From Candolleomyces eurysporus (Eukaryota > Basidiomycota > Agaricomycetes > Agaricales > Psathyrellaceae): DNA of 64,000 nt. The notes under the pieces were generated by a model. That model searched no databases, was not told the origin of the DNA, and saw only the letters and a program-made list of their open reading frames with translations. Where the stretch lies: the NCBI GenBank assembly GCA_027579435.1, contig JANBPK010000847.1, positions 124,001-188,000 on the forward strand, given 5' to 3'. The position numbers were made by a program, and so were the translations under genes. Shown piece after piece: positions 24,118 through 35,736 of the stretch. Each line of letters starts with the position of its first letter. The stretch's first letter is position 1.

Positions 24118-27100
24118 TGCACACACCAGCGCGCGCCAGATGAGGATCGGCCTCAGATCTCAGATCTCGATCACCACGCACCAGTTCCATTTATGGGCCG
24201 CAGCCTTGCATTTCGGACAATTTATCGCGCTTCCAGTCTTGGTCTTTCCTTTTCCAATTACTTCCTGCTCCCTCTCCACTTCAGTTGACCCCGTTGGCTG
24301 TCCTCTCTTTCGATTTCTGCCACTACAGATCAACGTTAGCGACGACGACGAGCCCGTCTTCATTCATCCTTTCTCGGACTATCTAAGATTATCAGTCTTG
24401 TCCACAACAACGTCCTTGTACTCTTTGAATTCTGATATTTCTATGCGCTTCTAATGCGCTCCTACTTGCGTCTACACAAAATNAAAAAGACTTTCTTTTT
24501 CTTTATGTGACATGTGAATAAATAAGTACCTCGATGCACTCGAACGCGTGCAAGGGACACATTCAAGTCCACCTAGATTCGGTTGAGCGCTTGCGTGCGT
24601 GCCTGGCCGAAACGCTGAAAGACCACACATCAAACAAAGAACTTCGTTCTCTCACACAACCTCCGCCGAGTTGGATTTCTCATCAAACCCGAGCGCACAC
24701 GCCTCACTCCACAACCGCCCAACGTTCGACGTAAAACTGCAACACTTTTGATCCTCACCGCTACATCAAGTACGTCTGTATTTTCTGATTGTCTGACTCA
24801 ATGACGCTCGCTTCCCATGAGGGTTTCACTTTGCGGGAGACCCTCTGCGACGACCACATACAGGTATCACCATCAAGTATGAGGCGGTGCGGCGTCCGAT
24901 GTCAATGGCCATCGGGGCAAGTCGTGTTGTTGCCAGGTGGACCAACGCAGAGTTGCATACCAGCACGGTGTCGCATCAAAACGATAAATAAGGCTCATAT
25001 TACCTGCGACCCTTTGCGACCGCCACCACCAGCCGCCACAGGCTCCCGACGAGCAATATAATGGAGGCTCATTAGCATTCCTCCGAGCGGCACGGTCGAT
25101 TTACGACCTCTTACGACGTCCTTCGTCCTCCTCTCGTTGATCACACAACGCCCTGAGTAGGCCCCAGGTCATAGATCAGTCACGATGCCTGTCGCCTCGC
25201 AGGCTTTACAGTGATTGGCAATGACGCCGTCCACGGCGCTTCGGATCCCACACACGTATCAGTCGGTAACTAAATACCCATTTTCTCAGTGTTATTCCGG
25301 ATATCCAAATCGATATGCACATAACTTCATGGGGAAACACAGCGAAATTACCTTCGTTGTGCTGGCCATGAGTCGACTTGGCGATATACGTGGTCATATA
25401 TTTATCACCCCATGCATACTGCATGTAGACTTTGGCGCCGGCATGGCTAAAATCTAACCATCGTGCGGCTCTCAAAGTCAAAGTCCTTTTCCGTCCTCAC
25501 CGCGACCCACTCATTTCCCCGTATTCAGGGACGCTCATATTATTCCATCTGTCGTTCCTCTTGAAGAACCGGCGACAGTGACGTACCGACACGCGAGGTC
25601 CGCAGAGCGAGGTAGGCTAGACTGCAAGAGTGTCTATTGACATCATGCGATACAAACATTCAAACTGCCGTTTCTGGCCTTGAAATGTTCTTCGGCTGCC
25701 ATGGTTTTCTGTTTACCCTATGAAGTCCGCAATACTGAAAAGCTGTATAACGATACGATTTATACTTCGAGCTGCGTGTTTGCAGGCCCTTTTTAATTTA
25801 TCATCTGAAAATGCTACACGGGGCGACCAAACCGGACGAAAGGTTCGGCCAGGCGACGACTCGTTGTACAAACATTGTTGCCTTCCAACCTGCAATTGAA
25901 TTCAACGGGACCAATGGCTGTGACTGGCCGCTTTGACTTTTGACACGAATAAGCGAAATCAGCAATAATAACGAAATTCTCTTGTAGTAGCAGTAGCGAG
26001 TTTGTCGGCCCCCTCTGACAGTCGCTGCTGCAGGTCTGGTATTTGCAAGAGTCAATTTTTGGGCAGGCGTTTGTTGCACCAAGGTGATGGCTCCCTTAGC
26101 AATTTCGGCTGCTCTAAACCCGACCATGTCACGGAAGCTGCCAAACCTGTGACGGACCTGAGCGTTGAAAGAGCGGGAAACGTCACTAAGTAGGTGCATG
26201 TATCCAGTGTCCACTGCTGCAACTGGATAGATTTAGATCACAGAGCTGGGCTCATGATTCTCATAGTGAGTGCCACTTACCAAATCGCTTCTTGTGACTC
26301 CACAGGCAACAGTTCATTTTAATCCTCGTACAACCGCTCTTTCCCCTAGTCGGTGCCGCCGCTGTCCTCGATATTCGCCGAACGGAGAGGACCGTAACGT
26401 GGAGCAGCGAATAGCACAGCTGAAAGTGACAAAAAAAAGGCCAAGAAAACATCCTCATTCGCTTCGGAATATATGTCTATGGAGACACATTTATTCATAG
26501 TCTTGAGCCGGTGCCAGACAGCACCACACATGTCCAGTCTAGCTCGAAGCGGCCTCATGTGTGCCCAGCACACCTGTCGATGTGGTACGATTTNCCCCCC
26601 AAAAACTGCGGTCGAACTAACCCTCGGTAGCGCCCACGCTCAGATAGACTCATGAGCCCTGCCCTAGAAGCCTTAAAAAAGCTAAAATTCTACTGGGAAA
26701 TTTGCAGTACGTGCCTCGAGTTGATCTGACTCGCCGAATCGTCGATCTGTTCGGAACTTGCTGTGCACTAACCCTCGGTGATTCTCCCCATTATTCGGCT
26801 TGCCATTGTCCTCTTGAATCGATCCCATGATTATCATCTGTGATCAGGATACAGCTGATTTATCACATTGAAAAGCGATTGAAAAACAGGACTTAGATGC
26901 AATGCGACTTCCAATATAAACGGTTCAAGGCATTGGCAATGTGTCTTGCCTTGCATGGTCCGATAGTGTGAGGAAACAGCGGTAGCGATAAATACTTCCT
27001 TGAATTCTTGTGCCTTTGGAAACCTAATCCTATCGGCGGATGGCGCGTCGCTCTTCGAGCTCGAGCTCAGAGACCGTTACCTGATGATCACTTGTCAGGA

Positions 27101-28004
27101 AGTCAAATTTTTGCTGGAGAGAGAAAATATCGGACCCGGACTAAAGCTTAAGCTTTCCTCAGGATACAAGCAACGAGGAACGTCGATACCAATTAAAGTG
27201 CCAGAAAACACGAGCAGGCAAATTATGCACGAAAAACTCCGTTGGTAGTGAGGTTTTTCCATGAATGTGACCGGGCTTCTTTAGATTGGCGCTGTCAACG
27301 CATTCACGGGAAATCTGAGTTTTGTTTCAATGCGCTGAACATGAGTTCTACCACGTACAAGCAAGCTCTGGACTCGCCAAAAGTACGTATTTATTCAGGA
27401 TTGATACAGCCTCGCTGTGATGATCAAGACAATCATCTTCCCAGAACAGAAACTCGCTAAGTGATGAAATTTCCTTTTATCGAAGGCAGCATACCAAAAG
27501 AACTCGTGTTGGCCGGGTCCCGTGCCTCCAAACTCAGAACAAAGACTTAAACAGGGATGGCCTTCAACGGAAAACACCTCGCATTTGAATTATTTTTCAA
27601 AATTTAAAGCTCGAGGATACCTGAATCAACTTCAACCTGGTGAATTTTCCTCGGCAGAAAACTTCGATGACTGGGAGAGCTGGGTATTGACGCCAACGTT
27701 CAAGCTCGATCCAGGTGGGCGCAATTCGGTCAAGAGAAGTTGCTACGGAAAGCGGTGAGAATTTAAGCGCGGCACTATAGCACGTGGAGTCGGCGTGCCT
27801 CCACTGACCGGCGCCGCATTAGAAGGTCCTCTCGTCGTCTCCCCGTCACCCATTGTGCACGTCAGGTTTCACTGACTCTCTACCGATTTATAGCATAGGC
27901 ACAGTGATCTGATGGACTCTCGATGATAGCAAAAGTCAGGACGCTGACCGATCCGCTAGTCAGCCATTGCAATCGGGACGTCGGTGTCGCACAGGGTGAC
28001 TGAG
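24118..28004. other. 3.9-kb gene-free block between divergent genes
   Basis: No ORF above about 140 codons and none with a family match, plausible splice structure or low-complexity style of the neighbours. Stop-rich on both strands and richer in A+T than the genic parts. Two N positions (24483, 26594), each in front of a homopolymer. A short AGATCTC direct repeat at 24155-24169. I see no transposase, reverse transcriptase, terminal repeat or tRNA. It could be a long regulatory region, decayed element DNA, or contain non-coding RNA. Confidence 0.5.
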
Positions 28005-28110
28005 ATGTCGAACCTCAGGCTTCAGATCTCAGACTCCGAACAGGATGAGTCTCCTTACATCCCCCCAATCTCTCCTCGCCGCTACCTAGATCCCTTGGCT
28101 AGACGTCGCG

Positions 28111-29862
28111 ATGGTCCTCATTGCTTTGATCGTCTTCTATTCTCTATGTCGACAGACAGTCGCAGATCGTTCCATTGGCCCGAAGAACGAACCTCGCGGA
28201 CAAGAGATTCCCTTTCAATTAGAAACTCCTATCCACGCCGTCCCAGCTGCTACATCTTCGTCGTCAGGCACTGCGTCGTTTATGGCAGGCCTGCCACTGG
28301 CATTTCCAACGTCACCGAGCTCATCTCTGAGCTCAGATCTTCCGCTGCCGCTGGCAGTGGCTTTAGACGGCCCGTCCGTCCTCGTTTTGCCCCTTGGTGA
28401 CACTTCGCCAACCGTCAAACCGCAGGCTTCCGAAATGGATAGCCCACAAAGGCCGCTTCTCATGGGATACTATCCCGATTGGGTGGGGGACCAGTTTCCC
28501 CCCGAGAATATAGACTTTTCGCGCTACGACTGGGTCGATTTCGCCTTTGCAGTACCGAATTCGCAGTTCCAGCTGGAATGGGATGACGACGAAGCACCAA
28601 GACTGTTGTCAAGGCTAGTCGCAGCCGCCCATACTGCCGGAACCAAGGTCAAACTGAGCATTGGGGGGTGGACGGGCAGCAAGTAAGGACATTTTTGTTC
28701 TATCTTCGCTGGTTTTCATAGACGTTGACAGGTACTTTTCGCCCGCCGTTTCCACAGCGGAAAACCGAAAGACTTTCGCCAGCAACATACTCAGTGTCTA
28801 TCGCACCTACGATCTGGATGGCATCGACATCGACTGGGAGTACCCAGGTCATAAGGGCAACGACGGCAATCTGTACAGCCCATTAGATACGAGTAATTTC
28901 CTGGCCTTCTTGAAAGTCTTGCGGGCTACTTTGCCTACCACTGCCAAAATCTCGGCCGCAGTGCAAACGATACCTTTCCTTGGGGGAGACGGAGATCCGA
29001 TACCTGATACCTCGGAATTTGGAAAGGTCTTCGACTGGATTTTGCTTATGAACTACGATACTTGGGAATGTAAGTATCTTTCTGGATCTCATTAGGATTA
29101 TCAAACTTACCAGAGCCTTTAGCTACATCGCCTCCCGGGCCGAACGCTCCTCTTTACGACGCCTGCAATAATTCAACCCAACCCGCGTCGAGCGCCTCCG
29201 CTGGGGTGGTGGCATGGGTCGAGTCAGGCTTCCCTCTGTCCAAGCTGGTCCTTGGGCTGCCTTCTTATGGCTACGTGCAGAGATCGTCTTCAGAGCGTCT
29301 CATAACACGATGGCACCAACTTCGAGGAAATCATCGCTGGCACGAGCACGAGGACAGTGAAAAACATCACGAGCACCAGCCTGGCGGAGACTTTTGGGGA
29401 AACTGGGGACATGGACACAGCGGTGGTGACGACGATGACAACGACGATGGGAGTGGCGGCAGCGGTACCAGTGGTGATGACGGTGAGCATCCCGGCCCTT
29501 CACCTCTTCCCGCCAACCCTGGAGGTGGGACGCCTGTCGTTGTCGACGACTCGGATAACCAGGTCCAATTCCGCGAGCTTGTAGAACAAGGCGCGCTGGT
29601 ACTATCCCGCGGAGAAGACGGTGCTATTCAATACGTCGGTGGTGGTGGGTTTGAAAGACGATGGGATTCCTGTTCCGAAACACCCTTTCTGAGGTCAACG
29701 GCTTCGGGTCAGATCATCACATACGATGATCCAGAATCTCTAGCACTCAAGGCTAGATTTGCGAAAGACGTCGGCATGCTTGGCATTAATGTCTTCGACA
29801 TCCACGGAGATACTGACGGGGGTCATCTTATCGATGCCATTAGAGATGCGATGAAAATGTAA
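28111..29862 (+). CDS. GH18 chitinase, membrane-anchored type, with His/Asp/Gly-rich loop
   Basis: Exons 28111..28682, 28732..29069, 29123..29862; 549 residues from this ATG. A signal-anchor MVLIALIVFYSLC opens the protein, then a Ser/Thr/Pro linker, then the TIM barrel: LLMGYYPDWVGDQFPPENI (strand 1), VKLSIGGWTGSKYFSPAVS, the catalytic DGIDIDWEYPGHKG (D-x-x-D-x-D-x-E complete), ILLMNYDTWE, LVLGLPSYGY, and GMLGINVFDIHGDTDG at the end. It hydrolyses beta-1,4 chitin. Residues about 390-440 form an insertion rich in His, Asp and Gly, absent from typical members. Upstream, an ORF from 28005 (MSNLRLQISDSEQDESPYIPP) runs into the anchor one base out of frame, so the real start may be there with an extra base near 28107-28111. 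No carbohydrate-binding module seen. Confidence 0.87.
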
Positions 29863-29922
29863 TTCATAGATCGAATGTCACGGTCGTATTAATCACCACA
29901 GCTTGTGCACAACGATGCTTGT

Positions 29923-30915
29923 TCAAAGATCAAAATCGTCATCGTCGTCCTTCTTCTTAGACGCGACTCTGAACAGCGGATCTGAGCGGCTGGTACTTGC
30001 TTTCTGAATAACCCCTGAAAGATCTCGATTAATGGTAGCCCCTCATTCGAAACCTGTGGAACCATACCACTTGTTGCAAGCCGGAGTTCAAGGGCGGCTG
30101 TGTCGAAATCGTCACTATTTCCCAGTTCCTCGAACCCTACTAGTCTGAAAAGCGGTCAGTCTCGCAGATTGAAGCTGATGTTCTTATAACCCACCTATCC
30201 GCTGTGACGCCATCAACGAAGCAAACGACACAGGGCAAGACTTTTATCGACAGTTTCTCTACTAGCCAAGGAATGTTCTCGACAAAAACTCTGAAGAAGC
30301 GAGTATTGAAGTATTTTGGGGCAAGTTTCTGCGATCTCTCTCATGAGTGGTGAGCCGCAAGAGTTAGGAGGGATGTGCTAACCCCTAGATGTTTGTCCAT
30401 AATTTCACATCGCTTGAAGTTGGTGTGGTAGAAATGCACAACACATCGTTTCTCTCGTCTAACACGAGGATCAGAGAAGGACACGAAAGGACGGGTGAAA
30501 CCCACATACGCTGTCGTTCGAATGACCTCCTTCTCATCACTAATTTCTCCATAAGTTCCATGCTCGTTTGCTTGTAAGTCCTTGACGCGCTCCATTCTGC
30601 GGAGATAGCCCCATAGTTAGGCTCAAGTTGAACGTGGTTGCCCGAGCAGGGAGCAGATAGCACCTCACTCGTTCTTGAGAAGCTTCAAGGCATGCTCTCT
30701 GATAGAGGAATTGGAGTCGTTCTCTATCTCTTCTTCGAGCTCAGCGAAGATCGCGTCTTCGTCTTCATCTTCACTGTCGTCTCTTCTGTTTCGCGAACCT
30801 TTTGCATTGGGCTCGACAAGACGTGACGCAAGAGTGGCTGCTCTAGAGCTGCCGAAAGAGAGAGAGTTCCAAAGATCACTCGCAGGTGGTTTGAAGAGGA
30901 AGCTCACCTCGACAT
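29923..30915 (-). CDS. TXNDC9 / Plp1 phosducin-like thioredoxin-fold protein
   Basis: Seven exons: 30915..30908, 30848..30669, 30596..30510, 30458..30383, 30328..30195, 30144..30068, 30014..29923; 217 residues, phases close. Acidic helical N-terminus (SEDEDEDAIFAELEEEI), then HGTYGEISDEKEVIRTTA, then a thioredoxin fold lacking the CxxC pair: CVVHFYHTNFKRCEIMDKHL, LAPKYFNTRFFRVFVENIPWLVEKLSIKVLPCVVCFVDG, and LVGFEELGNSDDFDTAALELRL. These are the landmarks of TXNDC9 (yeast Plp1), a cytosolic co-chaperone of the CCT chaperonin in actin and tubulin folding. The first exon has only 8 nt but gives a Met and closes the phase. Convergent with the chitinase (60 bp) and divergent from Pelota (134 bp). 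Confidence 0.88.
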
Positions 30916-31049
30916 TGCGGGATGATGTTGGCAGAGGAAAGGTTTTGATGGTGGTAGAGATGCAAAACCAAACTAGGCTCATTGGCCGATTCCTGTTAAT
31001 TGCAGTTGATCAAACCTTTTCCTCTTGCATCATCGCACCGGCGCTCAGT

Positions 31050-32631
31050 ATGAAGTTGGTCAATCGATACATCGACAAGCATGGTGCGGTACGTTCCGTT
31101 GAGATACCCTTTTATCGACGACCGATTGAGTCCTGACAGCACTAGTAGGGCCATGTAACCCTACGCCCCGAAGACAATGAAGATATGTGGCATCTATACA
31201 ATTTAATCAGCGAAGGTGACTCTGTTAGAGCCACCGCACTGCGGTCAGTCGTCTTTCTTTTCTGTTCCTCCAAGGTTCTAAACGAGGCCGTAGGCGAGTG
31301 CAGAATGTATCTTCGACCGGGTCAACAGAGTCCCATCGAGTTCGGACCAGTCTCACCATCCAGGTTTCTAAAATAGAGTTCTCTCCCTCAGCGATGCCCT
31401 CGCAGGAAGGGGCTGGAGACCAAGGCTCCCCTGGTGGAATGCCGGCTGCGTCCCTTCACATATCTGGTCCCGTCATTCGCGAGAACCAGTACGTCCGGAT
31501 GGGGGCCTACCATACGCTCGACATCGAACCCAATCGAGACGTGCGCATAGAAAAGCTTGAGGGCTGGGACAGTGTCGCTCGTTCAAGGGTCGAAGAAGCC
31601 ATTGTCCCCGGTCGAGGAGCAGAGGTGGCTGCAGTCGTTTGTGGCGAGGGCACTGCGGCGTTCTGCTTACTGTCCCAACACATGACGATTGTGCCCCATC
31701 GAATATCGATGTCCATTCCTCGAAAAGCAGCTGCAGCCGGAACGTCCCAACATGAGAAAGGATTGGGCAAATTCTACGCCCAGGTCTTCGAGTCGTTTCT
31801 CCGCCACATACCTTATAATGCCCCCAGCCTCCGTGCAATAGTCATCGCTAGTCCTGGTTGGATTCGTGACGCGGTCTTCGACTACCTCTCTGCTGAAGCT
31901 CTCAAACGAGGGGATAAACCTCTCCAAAAAGCCCTCAAGGAAAAAGTCTTAAAGGTCCACATAAGCAGCGCTCATGTTCACAGCCTGGTGGAAGTCCTCA
32001 AGAGCCCTGAAGTTCGTTCATACGCGTGCACTAGATATTACACCGAAGCTCATTATTCTACAGGTCTCTCATCAATTGAAAGAGGCCAAGTTCGCGAAAG
32101 AGGGTATTGCACTGGATCGGTCTGTATGCTTGCCTGCTGCCTTGTGCCGATTCTGAGCCCCCCTCTAGATTCTTCAAAATGCTCGGCTCGGATGAGAATC
32201 GGGCTTGGTACGGGCCAGATCATGTGCGACTTGCCTCTGAGCGAGGTGCCATAGGCACACTTTTGATATCTGACGACCTCTTCCGGTATGTAATCTTTTA
32301 TTGCAGACTCATCGTTTGTGTTTATGGGGAAAATCCAGCTCAAGCGATCCAGCAACACGCAAGAAATATGTGGAAATGGTTGAGGCCGTTCAAAGCAAAG
32401 GAGGAGAAGTGATCATGTTTTCGAGTATGCATGAATCCGGCCAACGTAAGGACCAGCCTTTGCCCGCTAAAACGATATCGCTGACTTCGACCGCCAGAGC
32501 TCAATCAGCTCACCGGTATTGCCGCAATATTGACATTCCCTCTTGACATAGAAGTCGTTGAAGCAGAAGAAAAAGAGGAGGAAGAGGAGCGTAAGCGTCG
32601 GGAGCAGGCCGAGGCAGACGCCGAGTCGTAG
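31050..32631 (+). CDS. DOM34: Pelota / Dom34 ribosome-rescue factor
   Basis: Seven exons: 31050..31088, 31149..31243, 31294..32011, 32064..32119, 32169..32285, 32339..32445, 32498..32631; 421 residues. N-terminal Sm-like domain: [47 protein letters not shown]. Central domain: [17 protein letters not shown] and [14 protein letters not shown]-terminal eL30-like domain: [74 protein letters not shown], followed by an acidic/basic tail. The eRF1 GGQ motif is absent, as expected. With Hbs1 and Rli1 it splits stalled ribosomes in no-go and non-stop decay. The donor at 32012 (GTTCGT) is weak but gives the conserved join [13 protein letters not shown]. Confidence 0.94.
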
Positions 32632-32755
32632 AGGCGGGGACGCATGATGTCATTTATTTGGTTTAAATTCAACTGTCACTTTCAATTTCGATCGCGCCCT
32701 CGCTTCGATGCTCAGATCGAAACCAAAATGAGACTTCTAGTACAGGTCCGAGTCA

Positions 32756-35048
32756 ATGCGCTATTTACTTTCTCTTTCCCCTACTTCCAACGTCCTTCGC
32801 TCACTTCCCAGAGTACTCAAAGCCAGCATGCCGAAACGCCCGCACAGTCCCCAAGAGTCCGATATTGACACAAAACGCCCGCGACCAGCCAGTCCGAAGC
32901 CTTTCAACCCTATCAAGGTTGCGACACCAGAGGCAGCCGCAGCAGTGGACGCCAATCCACCTGCTAAGCAACTTGTCGCGGCCATGGGTGATGTGGTCAA
33001 GAATCCTGATAAAGGCGATTGTGTCGTCTATTGGATGAGGATGCACGACCTTCGCAGTATGTCTCTCTTGTCATCGACTTGAATGCCAACTAAAGAATGT
33101 TATAGTTTCAGACAATCGCGCGTTTTCGAATGCCTGCGAGCAGGCGCGTCGTGATAAAATTCCAGTCATCGTGCTTTTTGTCTTCAGTCCTCAGGACTAC
33201 ATTGCCCACGATCGTGGCGCACGCAAAATCGACTTTACGTTGAGGAATCTAGCCATCCTTAAGGTATGTCGCGTCCCGAGATTTAACACTTCGTGGCAAA
33301 TTACTTAAGTGATGGTGCTCGAATAGAAAACCTTGGCGGATCTGGACATCCCTCTGCACACAGTGACTTACGTGCCACGGAAGAAGATACCTGAGAAGGT
33401 GCTCAGCCTTCTCGGTAGCCTTGGCTGCAAACGTCTTTACGCCAACATTGAATACGAGGTGGATGAGCTTCGCCGCGACATAAAGCTATGCGAGCTTGCC
33501 CTTTCACGACGAGTGCAAATTAATCTCAGACACAACAAAGCCATCGTAGAGCCTGGCGTCATTTTCGCCCCGAGTTCTGGAAAGCCTTATGCGGTGGGTT
33601 AGAAGCCATTTTTGTTTCTCCGCGTGTCTAACTGTCGTTTAGGTGTACTCTCCCTATAGAAAACAGTGGCTCAAAATTGTAAATGACAAGCTGGACCATT
33701 ATCTGGAGGAAGCAGCAAGTCCCACAGCCAATGATCCTTCTGTTAGGGAGTCCGAGACATTCGGGCCGCTTTTTGAAACAGAGATACCCTCGTCCATCTC
33801 AGGATTTGAGTTGGACGATGCGGATAAAGCCAAAATGGCTGAAGTATGGCCAGTTGGAGAATCAGCAGCGCGTGAGGTCAGTCGATAACCTTTTTCGTAT
33901 TCTCGCCTCTAATCATACGTCACTTAGATTCTTCTCCGTTTTTTGAATACCAAGGCCAGAACCTCGCAGCTTGGTCCTGTCAATCCACTCGCGGAGGGCG
34001 CTGAAGATGCGGGAAAGCACAACCGCGTCGTGAAGTATGGAGGGGACAGGGACCGAGCCGATAAGGATACAACCAGTCGTCTAAGGTGAGACTATCGTGA
34101 AGCGTCATCACATCTTCACCACTCAGCATACATGATATTAGCCCGTACTTCTCTTCAGGTGTTATATCTGTCCGTGAAGTCTTTCGAACGACGATGAAAT
34201 TGTTCGAGCTGAAGGAAATCGATGTGAACTCGAACGCCGGAGTTGGGACGTGGTTCTCTGAAATCATCTGGAGAGACTTCTACACAGACGTTCTAGCCTC
34301 TTTCCCCCGAGTCTCCATGGGCAGGCCATTTCAAGAGAAGTTTTCTGCAGTCGTGTGGGAGAATCATCAGTCTCCTGAAGAGAGCAGGGGCCCTGCCTCC
34401 AAGGATTCCGACTCCGAAGCCGTCTCGCGATGGAAACAAGGGAGGACAGGTGTCCCAATTGTCGATGCAGCAATGAGATGCATTAAAGAAATGGGGTGGG
34501 TGCACAACAGGCTGAGGATGATCGTTGCAATGTACCTCACTAAACACCTCATGATTGATTGGAGGGTTGGCGAACGAGTCAGTAGCTTCAGTCGTTCTTT
34601 CTGTTTTGATCGTTTTACTGACTCAGATTTAGTATTTCATGGAGAATTTAATAGATGGAGATCTGGCTTCGAATGACGGGGGCTGGCAGTGGAGTGCCAG
34701 TACTGGAGTTGATCCCTGTCCTTATTTCCGCATCTTCAACCCTCACTCTCAGAGCACGAAGGTCTGTCTGCTTGTCTCGATGCAGCGGAGTCTACTTTCT
34801 CACTCCGCATGTATAGGCGGACCCATCCGGAGATTTCATCCGGTATTGGGTTCCAGAATTGTCCAAAGTTCGAGGACCTGGTGAGTTTGGTATGATTTGC
34901 TCGCGAGCCTTGACTGATTCGATGCCCAGATTTGCATACACCTTCAACTGCCATTGTTGGCAAGCTCAAGTATCCACGCCCCATTATTGAACACAAAGAA
35001 GCGCGTGAAAGGGCATTGAGGAGGTACAAGAATCCAGGAAGCACGTAG
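32756..35048 (+). CDS. PHR1: Class I cyclobutane pyrimidine dimer photolyase
   Basis: Nine exons: 32756..33056, 33106..33263, 33327..33593, 33643..33876, 33928..34085, 34142..34577, 34633..34761, 34817..34880, 34930..35048; 621 residues from the first ATG, 597 from the second at 32828. Antenna domain: [36 protein letters not shown] domain: [100 protein letters not shown]. The Trp/His pattern is that of CPD photolyases rather than cryptochromes. It repairs UV dimers using blue light. The first 24 residues (Arg, Leu and Ser, no acids) look like a mitochondrial presequence; MPKRPHSP at 32828 with the following KRPRP would give the nuclear form. Confidence 0.94.
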
Positions 35049-35472
35049 GGCTGTATTTGTATGATTATCGAATTTCTTGGTATTTCGCATTGTTCCTATC
35101 TGTTTGTCACTATTTATCGTAGCTCAATAAAATCCTTGAACGCAAACACTTACACACAGCTGCTATGCGAAGCGCCTCGTTGCCTAGCAACTAGCCCTAT
35201 TTGGTACTATTTGTCATCCCGCCTCATTCCCGCGTCGGCAATTGGGCGCACCAACCCAAACTTGGATGGCATTATCCGCTTCCCTGCATTGTTCTTGGGA
35301 GGATAAATAGTGGGCGAGCAGGACTGAGATTCCCCAGCACCTTACGGTTGACCGAAGTTGCTCACCCACATTTTTCTTCCCTTCCCATCTTCCCCCAAAC
35401 CTTTCCCTTCACCCCCCTCCACGATCAAGCACTTTGACTAGTCGCTTTGATTACCTACCCTCATTTATTACC
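35049..35472. promoter_or_regulatory. Promoter region of the small 35473 gene
   Basis: 424 bp without a gene. GGATAAATAG at 35301-35310 could be the TATA element; the 35370-35435 stretch is strongly C/T-rich on the coding strand, a common mark of highly expressed fungal promoters and leaders. Confidence 0.5.
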
Positions 35473-35736
35473 ATGCCTTTCTCTACCGCCAACACCTCTT
35501 ACGGTCTCTTCCCCGCTGCTCCCTGCAGCCCCAATGCCTTCAGCCTCTTCGGGTCCACTTCCAACCCACGAGACAACCACGTCTTGTGCGAGGAGTTTGG
35601 TGCCATTTTGTACCCGTCGGCAAAGCAGCAAGCGAAGGGCAGCCGCCGCGGCAGCCCCCTCAGCGACAACGCGTCCTACTCGTCGTCCGCCAAGTCGACC
35701 AAGTCTTCCTTCAAGCGCTGGTTCGGCTTCAACTGA
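35473..35736 (+). CDS. Small Ser-rich protein with C-terminal KRWFGFN
   Basis: Single exon, 87 residues, start MPFSTANTSYGLFPAAPCSP. Not assignable to a known family. It has a hydrophobic/Pro start, a motif HVLCEEFGAILYPS in the middle, and a basic, Ser-rich end SSSAKSTKSSFKRWFGFN. Codons end strongly in C or G (C-rich third positions), which, with the C/T-rich leader and TATA-like element, suggests high expression. A longer in-frame start at 35434 exists (MTSRFDYLPSFIT...), but the ATG at 35473 fits the leader better. The basic-aromatic end could bind membranes or another protein; this is a guess. The gene stands alone, with about 400 bp before it and 900 bp after. Confidence 0.7.
   Translation: MPFSTANTSYGLFPAAPCSPNAFSLFGSTSNPRDNHVLCEEFGAILYPSAKQQAKGSRRGSPLSDNASYSSSAKSTKSSFKRWFGFN

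Noticed and set aside
23594..24454. 286-codon plus-strand ORF
   Set aside because: Antisense to the Ser/Pro-rich gene; the open frame follows from its biased composition, and the minus-strand TATA box and start are better.
28114..28159. 46-nt intron that would remove the chitinase membrane anchor
   Set aside because: Phase would close, but the GTCCTC donor is very poor and the removed part codes for a clean signal anchor.
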